Source of the DNA: Datura wrightii
Lineage: Eukaryota > Streptophyta > Magnoliopsida > Solanales > Solanaceae
Direction of reading: 5' to 3'
Length of the DNA stretch: 64,000 bases
Assembly (NCBI GenBank): GCA_035772735.1
Contig: JASDFA010000027.1
Coordinates: 34,950,001-35,014,000, forward strand
Positions within the stretch are counted from its first letter, which is position 1. Each line of letters starts with the position of its first letter. The notes under the pieces were generated by a model that worked only from the letters and a program-made list of their open reading frames with translations, did not search any database and had not been told where the DNA came from. Below are positions 23,114-34,439 of the stretch, piece by piece. The translations under genes and the position numbers were made by a program.

Positions 23114-24814
23114 TGTTGATATGCCATGATTTGATGGAACTTTTGATGCTTAAAACTAAGAAAATATGCTAATCTCGGGTATGTATATATAGATATAATG
23201 AATTTTTGTTAAATGTTGCAGGAAAACAGGTTCGTACAACAGTGAATTAGGTTAATGAGTCTAAAATGGGCTAAGTGTGGACTACCAGCAAGCTAACGAG
23301 TCGTCGTGTCACTAAATGACTCATTCCCTGAGCCGTTAGGAGAAAAAGAGTTTGAATGCACAAAACCCAGGCTACAAATAGTGGTGATAATGGATTACCA
23401 TCACGACTCGTTATGTCTGGCAATGAGTTGTTAGGAAGGTCATGAGGACTGGAAGCTGAAACTGATCAAAAGACCTGTGAGTCATAACGGAAGAAGTAAC
23501 GAGTCATCGTACAACTTCACGACTCGTCGGGTGGAATTCAAAAGTTAAGAATCAAAGGATGAGTGTTAGGATGGGAGGAACAACGCTTCATCATGAGACT
23601 CAACGACTTGTCATGAGCAGGTTGGTGGAGTCATCCAGAACACTGGAAGTTTAGGACTTAGAAGAAATGGGGGACTTTATGACTCGTCCAGTCACTTAAC
23701 GAGTCGTAGGGTGACCCGTCATCCAGGAGGAGCTTCTTGTTGAGCATGAGTCGTCACTGCACTTCATGACTCGTTGGGACACCTAATGAGTCATTGCCAC
23801 TGCCGACTTGCATTCCTTGTTAAAATAGGAAAGGATTGGTTTAGTGTCTATAAATACCTTCTGTAGGTTTATTTTTGTTCTTTATGCTTTTTTACTACTT
23901 TTTACCATATTGTTCATGGTTGTTGATCGACATTAAAGTTCAAGAATCAACTTTCATAATTTTGTTCTTGAATACGGGGATTCAAACAACTTTGCATTAT
24001 TGACAACTAGATTCTTGCTGATTTATTCAAGACATTTGGTTTCTTCTACGAATTATTGTAAGTTACAATTATGATTTCATCTACATTTCTTAATTGTGTT
24101 TTTTCAAGAATGAGTAGCTAAACTCATAACTAGGATTGTGGGAACCATGATGAATTAACACAAATAGAAAAAAATACTTAGTGAACCTTGAATGGGGTTT
24201 ATGCATGTACTGTTTTTCCCTTCGTTTTAATTGCTTCTTAATGGTTGCAAACATTGGAATTTGCCTTCTTCTTACTCACTGGATCAAGGGGATAATGAAT
24301 GGGAAAAGAGATTAACAATGCAGATTTGAGGCTATCAACCCTCATCTAATAGCTTGACCTTATGCGGTAATAGTTAATCTGATATCAAGGGTAAGGGTTA
24401 ATTAAGTATACATCCGCATAAGAATCAAGTTACGTGGTGATAATTATCTAAGTAGGATACCAACCAATTAAGTGAAGTTAACTTACCGATATTGCATGCT
24501 AAACACCGGAATAGATCACTAGTATAATATGCCATGTGGTTATGAAGTCATGGGGAACACAATCCTAGTCAACTCACTCTTTGAATACAATCAATTTTAA
24601 ATCAAGGATCTACTTATTGCTCTATACTATTTTTCTTTATTTCTTGTTAAAATTTCACCCCTAGGAAATAACTAAGCCAATAGTAGTAGATAAATGCATG
24701 AACTAAGGTCCTTGCCATATTCCTCGTGGGATTCGACCCCAATCCAGATTGGGTTCTATATTTGAACATTGACCACTTTATATCTCATTATGAGGTGTAA
24801 TTTGGGTGACATCA
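23114..24814 (+). repeat. A2 3' LTR
   Basis: About 1.7 kb from TGTTGATATGCC to ...GGGTGACATCA. It carries a dense cluster of ACGAGTCGT-like words (23290-23800), a TATA box at 23849-23858 and, near its end, GTGGGATTCGACCCC, which is conserved in the C LTR as well (26064-26078, minus strand). The end is inferred by similarity to the C LTR end and by the start of C gag. Confidence 0.75.
23849..23858 (+). promoter_or_regulatory. A2 LTR TATA box
   Basis: CTATAAATAC, about 50 bp after the last palindromic word of the cluster. Probably the U3 promoter. Confidence 0.6.
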
Positions 24815-25870
24815 TCCTTCCCCAATTCCTAACCCTAAGCTCCCACTGCATTTACCTTTCTAGCACCAGCACCCCCAATATGCTTAATGGGCTGGTCTAA
24901 TGATGTCCGCATATGAGTTAGTTTCTAATCACGCTCCTCCTCCTTTTGGCATTGATTTGCAATCATACCAAAAACATACGTACCTGCAGCTTCTTATGCT
25001 TCCATGGTGTGCCAGGCCCTGGTTGTCTCAGTCACTCTGTCCAGAATAATGGTAGCTTGCTCCCTCATGTGACTTATCAATGCTCCTCTCGCCACGATAT
25101 CTACTACAACTTTTGTGCTGTTATTCTAGAACCAATAAAAAATCTCCAACAAATTTTCATCTGGGATTTTATGGTTTGGTCACTTGGTCAGCTTCTTTTT
25201 AAATCTTAATCAGGTTTCATAAAGTGCCTCCGTTTTTACTTGTCGGAAGTTATAAATCTCGTCCTTTAGTTGTAGCATCCTAGAGGGTGGAAAGAAACTT
25301 TCTAGGAAAACCTGTTTAAGCTCCCTCCAGTTGATAATGGAGTCATTGGACAACTGCATAACCATAGAGTGGCCTCTCTAGAAAGAGAGAAGGAAAAGAG
25401 TCTCAACCTTATTGTATCCTAACTTACACCAGGAAACTTGTATGCCTTGCATATTCCGACGAAGTTCATCAAGTGTAGGTTAGCATCATCAGCTTCATGA
25501 GCACTAAATACCCCTTTCATATTCAGCAACTATATCATGGTCCTAGGGATGTCAAAATTTGCCCCAATAGGTAAAAGGTGGTGGTAAGATAGCTCGAGTT
25601 GACCAGATCCAGATCATCCTCATCAATGAACTGAGGAGCATATCTCTGGCCTCTATTGCCCCTTCCATGGAGGCCAGCATTCACGACTTCATCCCAAACA
25701 TCCTTGGCTTCCTAAAGTGTAGCTTGCCGAGCTGGCTCATCTTGTCTAGCTTCTTTAGCAAGATGGGCCTCTCTTTTCTCAGGATTCTCCATTCTCCGCA
25801 GTGTTCGCTCTAGTTCAAGATCAAGAGGAATCAAGGGGTTTCTGCTCCATCAAGTACTTGGAATTCACCA
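24815..25870 (-). pseudogene. Element C gag fragment
   Basis: Minus-strand translation in changing frames gives an Athila/Tat-type gag. The start (25800-25600) has NPEKREAHLAKEARQDEPA and RYAPQFIDEDDLDLVN. Then come GANFDIPRTMI and a segment with HEADDANLHLMNFVGICKAY, and the core NDSIINWRELKQVFLESFFP, then IYNFRQVKTEALYETWLRFK (about 25200). Several frameshifts and stops are present. The 3' part is cut off at 24814 by the A2 LTR, so A2 probably inserted into C, whose pol would lie beyond the left side of the window. Confidence 0.78.
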
Positions 25871-25967
25871 AGAAACAACTTGTGGGTATTAAAAACAAAA
25901 ACAAAATGTAAATAAGGAGATAACAATTAAAAGTTAAACAATCAATTAATCTAATATTAAGCCGTAT

Positions 25968-25985
25968 TCCCCGGAAACGGCGCCA
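25968..25985 (-). other. Element C primer binding site (tRNA-Asp)
   Basis: TCCCCGGAAACGGCGCCA on the plus strand, one base different from the A1 site. Six bases separate it from the LTR start. Confidence 0.88.
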
Positions 25986-25991
25986 CTTTTT

Positions 25992-27651
25992 TGATAATGC
26001 TCAAACTCACACTCCTGATAATGCATGAAGCAGACGTTGTCAATAAAGAACCCAAAAAAGGTTGGGGTCGATCCCACAGGGAATATGGTCAAGATATAGA
26101 GTAACACGGGTATTTAACCTTTTAGGTATGTTATCTCCAAAAAGGGGGGGTTTATAAAAGCAATTATAAGAAAAGACTGAGAATTAGTTGTTGTTTACCA
26201 AGATTTGCAATTAATTAGGGTAAGTTTTCCCCATGGGTTCATAACTTCTTTGGGTTTACACTTGTGATCTATCCCAATGCTTACTTGTAGAACTGATAAC
26301 TAGAGTTCATCAAAATGACTGGTTTGTCCCTATTGGGATGTCTATACTCAATCACTGAGTTGGGTCTCATAAGCGATTTCAATTCAACCATTACCAATTT
26401 GTTCCAAATTAACTATCCTGCAACTGCAGCTCAAGTCATATAATGACCCATAAAGATCAAGCTTTCTTGTAATTCTCTTTTCCTAATCTCTACTTCTCTA
26501 GGTTCAAGAAAGTAAAGAAGTCGAGTAAGTCTTAACATTGCGCATCATTAAGAAACATTAAAGATGAAGAGAATATAATCCAAGTGTTTAGCACTGGTTT
26601 AGAATCACTTTGTGTAACCCTAGTTTATTAATTTACCATGGTTCCCGCAACCCTAGTTGTGGAGGTTTTAGCCTCTCATGATTGTAAGATTGTTATTAGC
26701 ATTCAAAGACAAACATATAATTGAATACTTACAAAGATGATTGAAAGGAAAACCTGCTTGATTATTGCAAGAATTGATGTTGAATAATTCAATAACAAGG
26801 AAGAGATCAAAGCAAGAAAATCTCCAAGACTTGAGTTAAAGTTAACAATAACTTGTCTCTCGATGAAAAAGCTTCATATTCGACTCGCTAATCTGTTGTT
26901 CTCTACTAAAAATAATCTAAAAAGTATTTATACAAATAATTGAAAACTTTTCCTAAGTAAACATGAAAACTACAAAAGTTGTCGCCCCCATCATATACGA
27001 CCCGTAATAGGATTGTATGGGTCGTACATTGACTCGTACATTGGCTAGCTTCTACTGAATCTGGCTAAGTGTTGACTTCTGGTACAACTCGTACAAAGAA
27101 CCTACGGGTCATACAATCTTCTCGTGGCTTGAACTTGCTGTTGATGGCATCCTCTGTAAACTTTTACGGATAGCTTGGTACGAGTCGTACCTCAGTTTCA
27201 CGATCTGTGACTCCTTCTCGTACCATCAGTTTTGACAGTCTTCTCTATTTCTAGAATTTTCCACGATTCCTTAGTACGAGTCTTAGGTAGGTTTCACGAC
27301 TTGTGGTTGCTACCCATATCAGGATACTTTTCTATGCAAAACTTTCTGGAATTTACTACGATTGCTATGGTACGGCTCGTACCATGAGTCATAAGTGGCC
27401 TTTGCCTCATACTTTGGTCCTGGACCTTTCCACGACTCTAAGTACGGCTCATACCAGGATGGTATGACTCGTACTGAGATTCTTACTAAGCCACTTTTCT
27501 GTATTTTTCTCCATTTTTTGCACAATACAACTCCAATATCTATTTTCCATGCAAAAAGGTAAACGCGTCTCATATCCATATAAATACACCTAATTTCATG
27601 CCTATTTCCCAGTTTTAAGTGTCGAAAGTGCTGTAAACTGATATTACATCA
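25992..27651 (-). repeat. Element C 5' LTR
   Basis: In plus orientation it starts TGATAATGCTC and probably ends ...ATTACATCA (the end is uncertain by tens of bases). On the minus strand it has a TATA box at 26924-26933. Upstream of that, at 26990-27480, is a cluster of words such as TACGACCCGT and GGTACGAGTCGTACC (27177-27191, palindromic arms). Its element-sense end resembles the A2 LTR end, so C and A2 are related but diverged Athila-type families. Confidence 0.72.
26924..26933 (-). promoter_or_regulatory. Element C LTR TATA box
   Basis: GTATAAATAC on the minus strand (the 10-mer is its own reverse complement), downstream in element sense of the palindromic word cluster. Confidence 0.5.
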
Positions 27652-27928
27652 ATTATAAAAAAAGTGTCCTATAAAATAACTTTTGAATAAGTTGAATATA
27701 AAATATTTTTTAGTTAAACTACAAATAAAAATTATGTCAATTTTAGATGTCTCCCTTAAAAAATATAAAAGGACACATAGAACTTTCACCACCTCCATCT
27801 AATTATTGGTAATCGGAACAATTTTTGTAGTTTGTACATAAGTTTGTGTCACAAGAGAATATTGTCTAAAGCTACCGATTTTCTTTTTCCCCGGTGCCTG
27901 CACAAGAAGATCCTTACTATTTAGTGTT

Positions 27929-28549
27929 CACTTGGACATGATTTCAAATAAAATTATTTGAAGTTGAAATTTTATTTTGAACATGAAATTTGCACTTTTT
28001 ATATAGTATTTTTTCTTATAAAACATGAAAATCCCACAATTTGTGAAAATTTAAAAAAAAATCAATTCTTATATCATCTTATTAAATGAGAAAATTATAG
28101 TTCATAAATAAGGTATTTGAATATCCTAAGATGCCGCATTAATAAATCACATATGTTCATGATTCTTTTGTACATGCTATTACAAACTTTCAAAATATAC
28201 ATAGCTTTATAAAGATCTACTAGTCCAAAAAGATAAACAATAGTAGGAATTACCTATTCTTTCATATAATCCTACATAGTATGAGTAATTTATTCATGTC
28301 GAGCATAGTTTTATTTTATAAAATTTAAAATGATGAATCTTTCTTTTACAAAATATAAACTTATTAGTCAAATTTTATATTTAGAAAAAAATTAAAATCA
28401 CAATTTAAAATTTTAAATCCTACTTTGTGAAGAATTTGAATTTTAAAATCATGATTTGAAATTGAAGTTGAAATTTTATATAAATTTTATAAGCAAGCAG
28501 ATTTAAAATAAAATCTTGAATAGGCTCCCAAAGCCTATATGTCCAAATG
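27929..28549. mobile_element. MITE-like element
   Basis: The ends CACTTGGACATG (27929-27940) and, reverse-complemented, CATTTGGACATA (28538-28549) match at 10 of 12 positions. Both lead into AT-rich sequence with TTTCAAAT/ATTTGAA and GAAGTTGAAATTTTAT on both sides, the look of the TTTGGACAT-ended hAT-type MITEs common in Solanaceae. I could not identify a convincing target duplication. No coding capacity. Confidence 0.5.
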
Positions 28550-28606
28550 TTTCTTTTAATCTTTTTTACTCTTGGTTCTTTTTTCTTTTATGTTTTTTTT
28601 AATTGA

Positions 28607-29080
28607 CACTACTAAAAATAGTGTTAAAATTGAGGGGCAAAATCAATAAACAACCTCATTTATTAAAATAAAAATTGATGCCAAATCTACGGACTAGACA
28701 TTGTTGATTGAATCTAGGTCGGTTTCACGAAATCAATGGATAAAGTCGGTTATAAGTTAGGAACATCTCTCGGTCATATTAATTTTACTTCACAATTTTT
28801 TTACCCCAATCTTAGAGAATGAAATTAAAATAAACCGACGTACCACCTCAGTTTTTTAAATATATTTTATTTTTAAAAACCATTTTAAATTAAATAATTT
28901 AAGAAATATATTCATAATAACTGTCTTTGTCTGTTGATTTTTTCTTCATATTGAAGTACAAATCAACGAACATAGTCAATTTTTTGGATTTTTGCATTTG
29001 TTTTTCTTAATAGGAAATTGATGTACTGTGTTGGTTACTCTGTTGTTTCTCTGCAAAATGAAAAAATGCAGAAACCTATA
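28607..29080 (+). mobile_element. CACTA-like transposon terminus (tentative)
   Basis: CACTACTAAAAA at 28607-28618 matches a typical CACTA superfamily end. It is followed by repeated TCGGTT/ACCGAC words (near 28718, 28748, 28773, 28838) like subterminal repeats. No opposite terminus was found, so this is at most one end. The right limit is arbitrary. Confidence 0.35.
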
Positions 29081-29513
29081 ATTTTTGCAACTCATCTGTC
29101 AAAATATATGCAATTCAGTATGTAGCTGCAATCCAGTACTAAGTGCTACAAATTCAATTAAAAAAGAACTACAATATTAAAAACATACTAAATAAGAATA
29201 AAAAATGTTAATTACTATAGATCAAGCAAAAGGATCTACAAAGTCTACCAAATTTCAAACATATACAAAACATTCAACTGAAAGTACCAAATAGTTTTTA
29301 AAAGTATGAATAAGGAATTTACAAATTCCTAACTAAGGATACTAATCATGTGGTGTCTGGGAAACATACTCTTCATATTTATCTCTAGAGTATTTATCAT
29401 CTTAGTCATGGGAGGAGAATGATGCACACCATGCACGCCACTTGCTATCAGGTTATTTACTTGTTCCTTGAGTAACTCAATGACCTAGCACATGAACTTC
29501 TTCTCAAAAACCC

Positions 29514-31550
29514 TATAACGACCCGTCTATCGTTACGGGCGAAAAATGAGACCGAACACCTCCTCCCTAGCCTAGGTATTGTTGTGAAGGTGTTGAGTAG
29601 ATGTTGGTGAGATTTTGAAGCTGGAAAATGGTCTTTGCGCAAGAAATGGGAGCTACTAGTTACGGCGAATAGATGTAGCAAAGGGATAACCAATGTAGCA
29701 AGATCGTTACCACGGCCGAAGGATTAATGGACCGGGAAATATACCAACGGATTCGCTATGATGGTTTCTTGGGTGTTATAGTGGGTCCGCTACAACAAAA
29801 ATGTGACCACTGCAGTGGATGATAGAACCCAATAAGTGGGATTTCAGGAGATTTACCCCATTATTCCAAAAATGAACTGTGAGAAGTCAAAGAGAATTTA
29901 ACAAGTGTAGAGCAGTTTTTCCATCTCAAAGGCAAGAATCTTAGTCTACTCTCTTTACTTTGATGGCCTAACTCCGTAGAATCAATAGGGGAACCTTTAA
30001 TGGTGAATATTCTAGGTTGAAAAATCCTAGAACGATGAGAGTAGGGGAAATTGGTTAGGTATTGAAGGTTAATTGATTCTTAGGTTTGTAAGCAGGTAAT
30101 TATTACTCCCCAAAGTGAATGAGATGGTGCTAGTTCATCATTCCTAGAATTGGAGACTTAGATTTTGGTAGAAGTGAGAAATTTTGGTCTAAAACTACTT
30201 GAGAGGGTTTGGAGAGTAAACCCCATGAACCGAGGTTGAATGATCATGGTAGGATTAGAGTGGGATGACTTACTCATGGGTAATGATTTGAACCCATGAA
30301 GCAAGTATAATAGGGGCAGCGTTGAATTTCCAAAACCCTTGTTTTCAAAAATAGTTGGTTTTGTTAATCCTTTGTTCTAGATGTTGAACATTTGAAAGCG
30401 TTGAGAAAAGACAAGGATCCAGTGGAGTAAATTAAGATTTCCCATCTTCAATCGAGGTAGCTTATGATTTAACAGGAGTTAGACTTTGGGTAATAGTGTA
30501 TATGTGTGTGGAATGATTTTGTGTGAATTGATCTCCAGACATTACTTGTTGATGTAGTCTTTTGTTAAATTCTACGATTGATCAATTATCTATGAAATTA
30601 TTATTTATCTAATGTGGAAATTGGATATTGAGAGGTTGTTTATATTCACTTGTATTGTTTGAACGTAATTCATGAATTGTGTGAGTAATCTAGTTAAAGG
30701 AGGTAAGATGAGGCCTTCCCAGGGTCAAATAAACTTACTAAGTGGTATAATACTGAGATGTGTGAAAGGAAGTGGATAACATGAATGTCCTGAGATGATT
30801 GGCTCGTGTGTGAGGGGAGCATCCGGGCGAGCAATGATGGTTATGTGTCTCATGTCCGAGGGGAGCATCCGGACGAGCATATGAGTGGGAGCGGGTATTA
30901 TGCTGGTATAGTACATGGATTTCTAGAGTCCCCTGCAGGTCATAACAGGGAGGGCTAAGATAAGACCCTTTGGCATTAGTGTACATCGATGTTCAGTGAT
31001 TGAGTGTTCATGTTGATGTGATGGAAATGTGTGTGCTCGACATAGCACCATTTGTTATATTATTTGACTAAATGTAAGAAGTAAGATCGGTCTGGGAATG
31101 TGAGGACCTAAAGGAACTAAACTTGTAGTCATGTATTTTCTTCATTTGAATTATTGATGTGCTTATAATGATTTGATAATCTATGTGAAGTTAAATGGAG
31201 ATTCTTGATGAGTGGTGAAAACTTTCATCAATGGTCATTGTATATTTCTTGTGGTTATGATGTGTTGATTGTTCATTGACGACTATAAATAGCTTGGATG
31301 ATCATAATGAATAGAGTGTGGGATAGAGTTAAGAGAATGATGGGTGTGCAGATAAGTTGAGCTACTATCAAGGCAGTGCTGCTACAGCGGGACTCCTTCC
31401 GCTGCGGTGAGACTGTGGCAGTGGTCAACTGACCACTGTAGCGAGACCCAATCCAGTGAGCAGGCTAGCCAGCACCCTACATAGATTTAAATGTTAAATG
31501 AGTATTATCTACTGAAATAGTGTTTCGAGGTAATCACATATGGTTGTTCC

Positions 31551-31582
<32 letters not shown>

Positions 31583-32225
31583 TTATTTAAGGTCGACCGA
31601 TAATGCCTACCAGTACTATGTTTTGTACTGACGCTACTCCTGCACTTCTTTATTGAGTGCAGTACCGGATCCCGACAACTTATCTCGCCCTCATCTCTAG
31701 AGTAGCAATGGATTTCTACACAGGTGAGCGTCTCAAGACATGCTGATCGACTCTTCTATAGCTGATGTCTCTAGTTCAAACACTGATTATTTTCTTGGCA
31801 TTTTCTTTTTCTTTTAGGTTACTCTTAGATAAAGATTGGTAGATTTCCTCATGTACAATTACTATCCGATTCTAGGAGTTTTTTAACAGTAGATTGCTAT
31901 TGGTTCCTTTTATTATAGTGATGTTCCGCTAATCATTTTCATTATGTGTTTTATTCCCATTAATTGTCGATAGTTTTGGGTAATTAGTTGGGAAACATTG
32001 GTTCGCCCACTGGGAGGGTTAATGTGGGTGCAATCACGGCCATTTGGATTGTGAGAAAGTTTGTCTCATAGCTCTAGGTTCATTGATCTCATTGCACGAG
32101 GACGAGTCTAGTAGATTCTTGCGAATCGGTGTGGAGACGTCTGTAACTTATCTTCTAGAGGTTGCGGGACTTTAGGAAAACTCCCTTCTTTCTTTCCTTT
32201 TCGTGTTATTACTCTATTTCAATTG
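29514..32225 (+). repeat. Probable 5' LTR of element D
   Basis: A non-coding block that starts TATAACGACCCGTC, a decayed version of the TGT(A)ACGACCCG start seen on chromovirus LTRs. It ends shortly before two TTGGTATC words (32223 and 32243) that look like a decayed tRNA-Met PBS ahead of D gag. Its partner 3' LTR is absent, because D is cut at 37298. Both borders are approximate. It contains a GC-rich repeated word (30812-30879) and a small (TA)(GA) microsatellite at 31551-31583. Confidence 0.5.
30812..30879 (+). repeat. 22-bp direct repeat in D LTR
   Basis: GAGGGGAGCATCCGGGCGAG (30812) recurs at 30858 with one change, at a period of 46 bp. It is a GC-rich island in AT-rich sequence. Confidence 0.8.
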
Positions 32226-32278
32226 GTATCTGGTGATCCAAATTGGTATCTAAAAAATCTTCTTTATTTCTCTTATAG

Positions 32279-33860
32279 ATGGTGAGAACACGTGCTAGCG
32301 TAAATAGAGAGGAAGCACCCGAGCCTGCAGCAGCAGCCGAAGTTCATGGTAGAGGACAGGGCATATGTCACAACCAGAGTCCTATTGTTGCCAGAGGAAG
32401 GGCCCACGCTCCTACTTCAGTTTGGGAGAGATTAGTATCTCCAGTACCACCAATAATGCAAGCGAGGATGGTTGTGGAGGTGGAGGTTCCTACTCAAGGA
32501 GAGGCAGCAGCCACTCCAGCATCCTCTGAGGTCCTGGCTTAGAACCTTAACCTTTTGAGCGGCCTCATGGGTAATGGGGCAGCATCAGCGACTCTCGCAG
32601 GACAGTAGTTAGGGATACAACATACAATTACTGTGGATCCTAATATTGATGATATTTCTGAGGCTATGATGTTTTCGAGGCTAGTAGCTGGACCGGTAAT
32701 GATTGGAGAGGAGAATGACCTTTTTCGGAGGTTCACCAAGATGAATCCTCCCACCTTCTACAATATCAAGGCAGAGGATGCTTATGAGTTTACCATTGAT
32801 TGTCATTTGTGGCTCCACAAAATAGGGGGTTGTGGAGAAGTATGGGGTAAAGTTTGTGACCTTCCACCTGATAGGTGATGCTAAGTTCTTGTGGAGGGCT
32901 TTTCTAGAGTGCAGGCTAGCGGGGTCACCACCATTTACATGGACCTAGTTCTACTCCACTTTTCTAGAGAAGTACGTGCGACATACCCTGTAAGATCAGA
33001 GGCGGGATGAGTTCATCACCATTAAGTAGGGGACCTCTTTAGTTGTAGAATATGAGGCTCGATTCCACTCCCTGTCCAGGTATGCTCTGCTGTTATTTCC
33101 CACAGAGGAGGAGAGGACCAGGTTATTTGTTAAGGGCTTGAACGTGGGTCTCCAGCTATCATCTCTTCAGATGGTCTCTGCAGGTAAGACCTTTAAGGAG
33201 GTAGTAGAGTTTGTGAAAAATATGGAGGGGATGAAATAGGATGGCTTCGCAAAGAGTGCCAAGGAGAAGGCTTGAAAGGTGGGTACTTACAGTGGCTCCT
33301 TTGCTTGGACTCTAGTACCCCAGGGCTACTCAGGACACCCTATTCAGTCATCTATGCAGGTGTAAATCGGAGGTATGCAAGGGACCACTCCGCGACCATC
33401 AAATGCAGTCGACCATCGATACAGTCAGGGGTACCCAAATAGTTCGTTTGAATTTTTAGGATCGCCCTATTTCTTCTGTTCTAACTTAGAGACTAGTGAT
33501 TAAAAAGGTGTGCCATGAGCGCGGGGAGTATGGCTATATCCGCAGATGGTGTCCCAGGTTTGGTCAGGGTCGGCCGATTGTTCTGCACCCAGCTCCTCGA
33601 GCTTCGGCCCCTGCTAGGAGATGAGAGAGTGCATTCCGCAAGGATCACCCACAACTAGGGATGGGTAATCAGCCTGCGGCTGGAGGAGGCACCCAGTAAG
33701 ATAGAGGAGGTGCTCAGGTCGGAAGGGGTGTCAATCAGTCTGGTATAGGGGTTGCACAGTGTAGCATGGACGGGTCTTAGGTAGGTAATCAGGCCCATTT
33801 CTATGCAATTTAGGGTTAGCCTAAGGTAGAGGCTTCGGACACCATTATCACAGGTACAAC
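32279..33860 (+). pseudogene. Element D gag
   Basis: ATG at 32279 (MVRTRASVNREE...) follows the decayed PBS by about 30 bp. The N-terminus is Ala/Pro/Gly-rich. Stops fall at 32540 and 32606. Conserved gag follows: NPPTFYNIKAEDAYEF, then after a frameshift near 32850 VTFHLIGDAKFLWRAF, FLEKYVRHTL, RHSLSRYALLLF-like sequence and RTRLFVKGLNVGLQL. The Gln/Gly/Ser-rich tail runs to about 33800, with no clear zinc knuckle left. It is a chromovirus-type gag and the most decayed in the window together with the rest of D. Confidence 0.75.
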
Positions 33861-33876
33861 TTTTGTTTGCGATGAA

Positions 33877-34329
33877 ATGGCTATGGCTTTGTTTGATTCT
33901 GGTTCTACTTTTTCCTATGTGTCTACTTATTTTTCAATGGGGTTGAATCTTGCTTGTGATGTACTTGATACTCCTATCCATGTGTCTACTCCTGTTGGGG
34001 ATTTTGTGGTGGTGGATAGGATCTGTCATGCTTGTATTGTTAACTTCATAGGTGGTGATAATCGGGTAGATTTGGTGATCTTAGACATGGTAGATTTTGA
34101 TGTGATTTTGGGAATGAGTTGGTTGTCTTCATACCATGCCATTCTTGATTGCCATGCTAAAACTGTCACCATAGCGGGGCCAGGGTCATCCAGGTTGGAG
34201 TGGAAAGGAAATTGTTGCCCTGCTCAAAAGAAACTCATCTCTTATATTTGTGCTCGAAAATTGATAGGGTGGGGGTGTTCAACATATTTAGCTCATATTC
34301 AGGTACCAGTTCAGAGGGTCCTTCCATAG
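33877..34329 (+). pseudogene. Element D protease
   Basis: 150 open codons with the catalytic motif LFDSGSTFSYVS, then VSTPVGDFVVVDRICHAC and VILDMVDFDVILGMSWLSSY, the usual chromovirus protease with its flanking segment. The open frame ends with a frameshift: the pre-RT segment continues in the next frame (34200-34439; FLNVFTMDLPGIPSDRNI). The domain looks intact, but it has no start of its own and would depend on the broken gag-pol. Confidence 0.82.
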
Positions 34330-34439
34330 AGTCGGTCTCGATAGTTTGTGAATTCTTAAATGTATTTACCATGGATCTGCCTGGTATACCGTCGGACCGC
34401 AATATCAACTTCTGGATAGACTTAGAGCCAAGGACCTGA

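Larger units (their letters stand above)
6385..24814 (+). mobile_element. Athila-like Ty3/gypsy element A2, split by element B
   Basis: Plus-strand element missing its left part (5' LTR, gag, RT), which would lie beyond A1 to the left. RNase H (6388-6798) and integrase (16349-17650) are separated only by element B (6799-16343). Next come a hairpin-repeat spacer, an env-position ORF (19382-21493), a second spacer and a 3' LTR (23114-24814). The third ORF downstream of integrase is typical of Athila-type elements. Multiple stops and frameshifts show it is older than its insertions A1 and B. On the right A2 abuts element C gag, with TCCTT as the adjoining flank. Confidence 0.88.
27652..29513. 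other. AT-rich non-coding interval
   Basis: No coding potential and no retrotransposon domain found. It holds a MITE-like segment (27929-28549) and a CACTA-like terminus (28607), listed separately. Near 29340-29500 there is a short stretch whose minus strand could be a transposase remnant, but it is too weak to name. Confidence 0.5.

Noticed and set aside
17930..23800. The regularly recurring ACGAGTCGT words as a CRISPR-like array
   Set aside because: Spacing is irregular, words are only 9-12 bp and degenerate, and the context is plant LTRs.
31551..31583. (TA)n(GA)n microsatellite in D as a second viral insertion edge
   Set aside because: The sequence on both sides is continuous LTR-like DNA and no viral similarity was seen.
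32223..32250. Two TTGGTATC words as a duplicated functional PBS of D
   Set aside because: Neither keeps the full tRNA-Met complement. Decay or a small local duplication is the simpler explanation.
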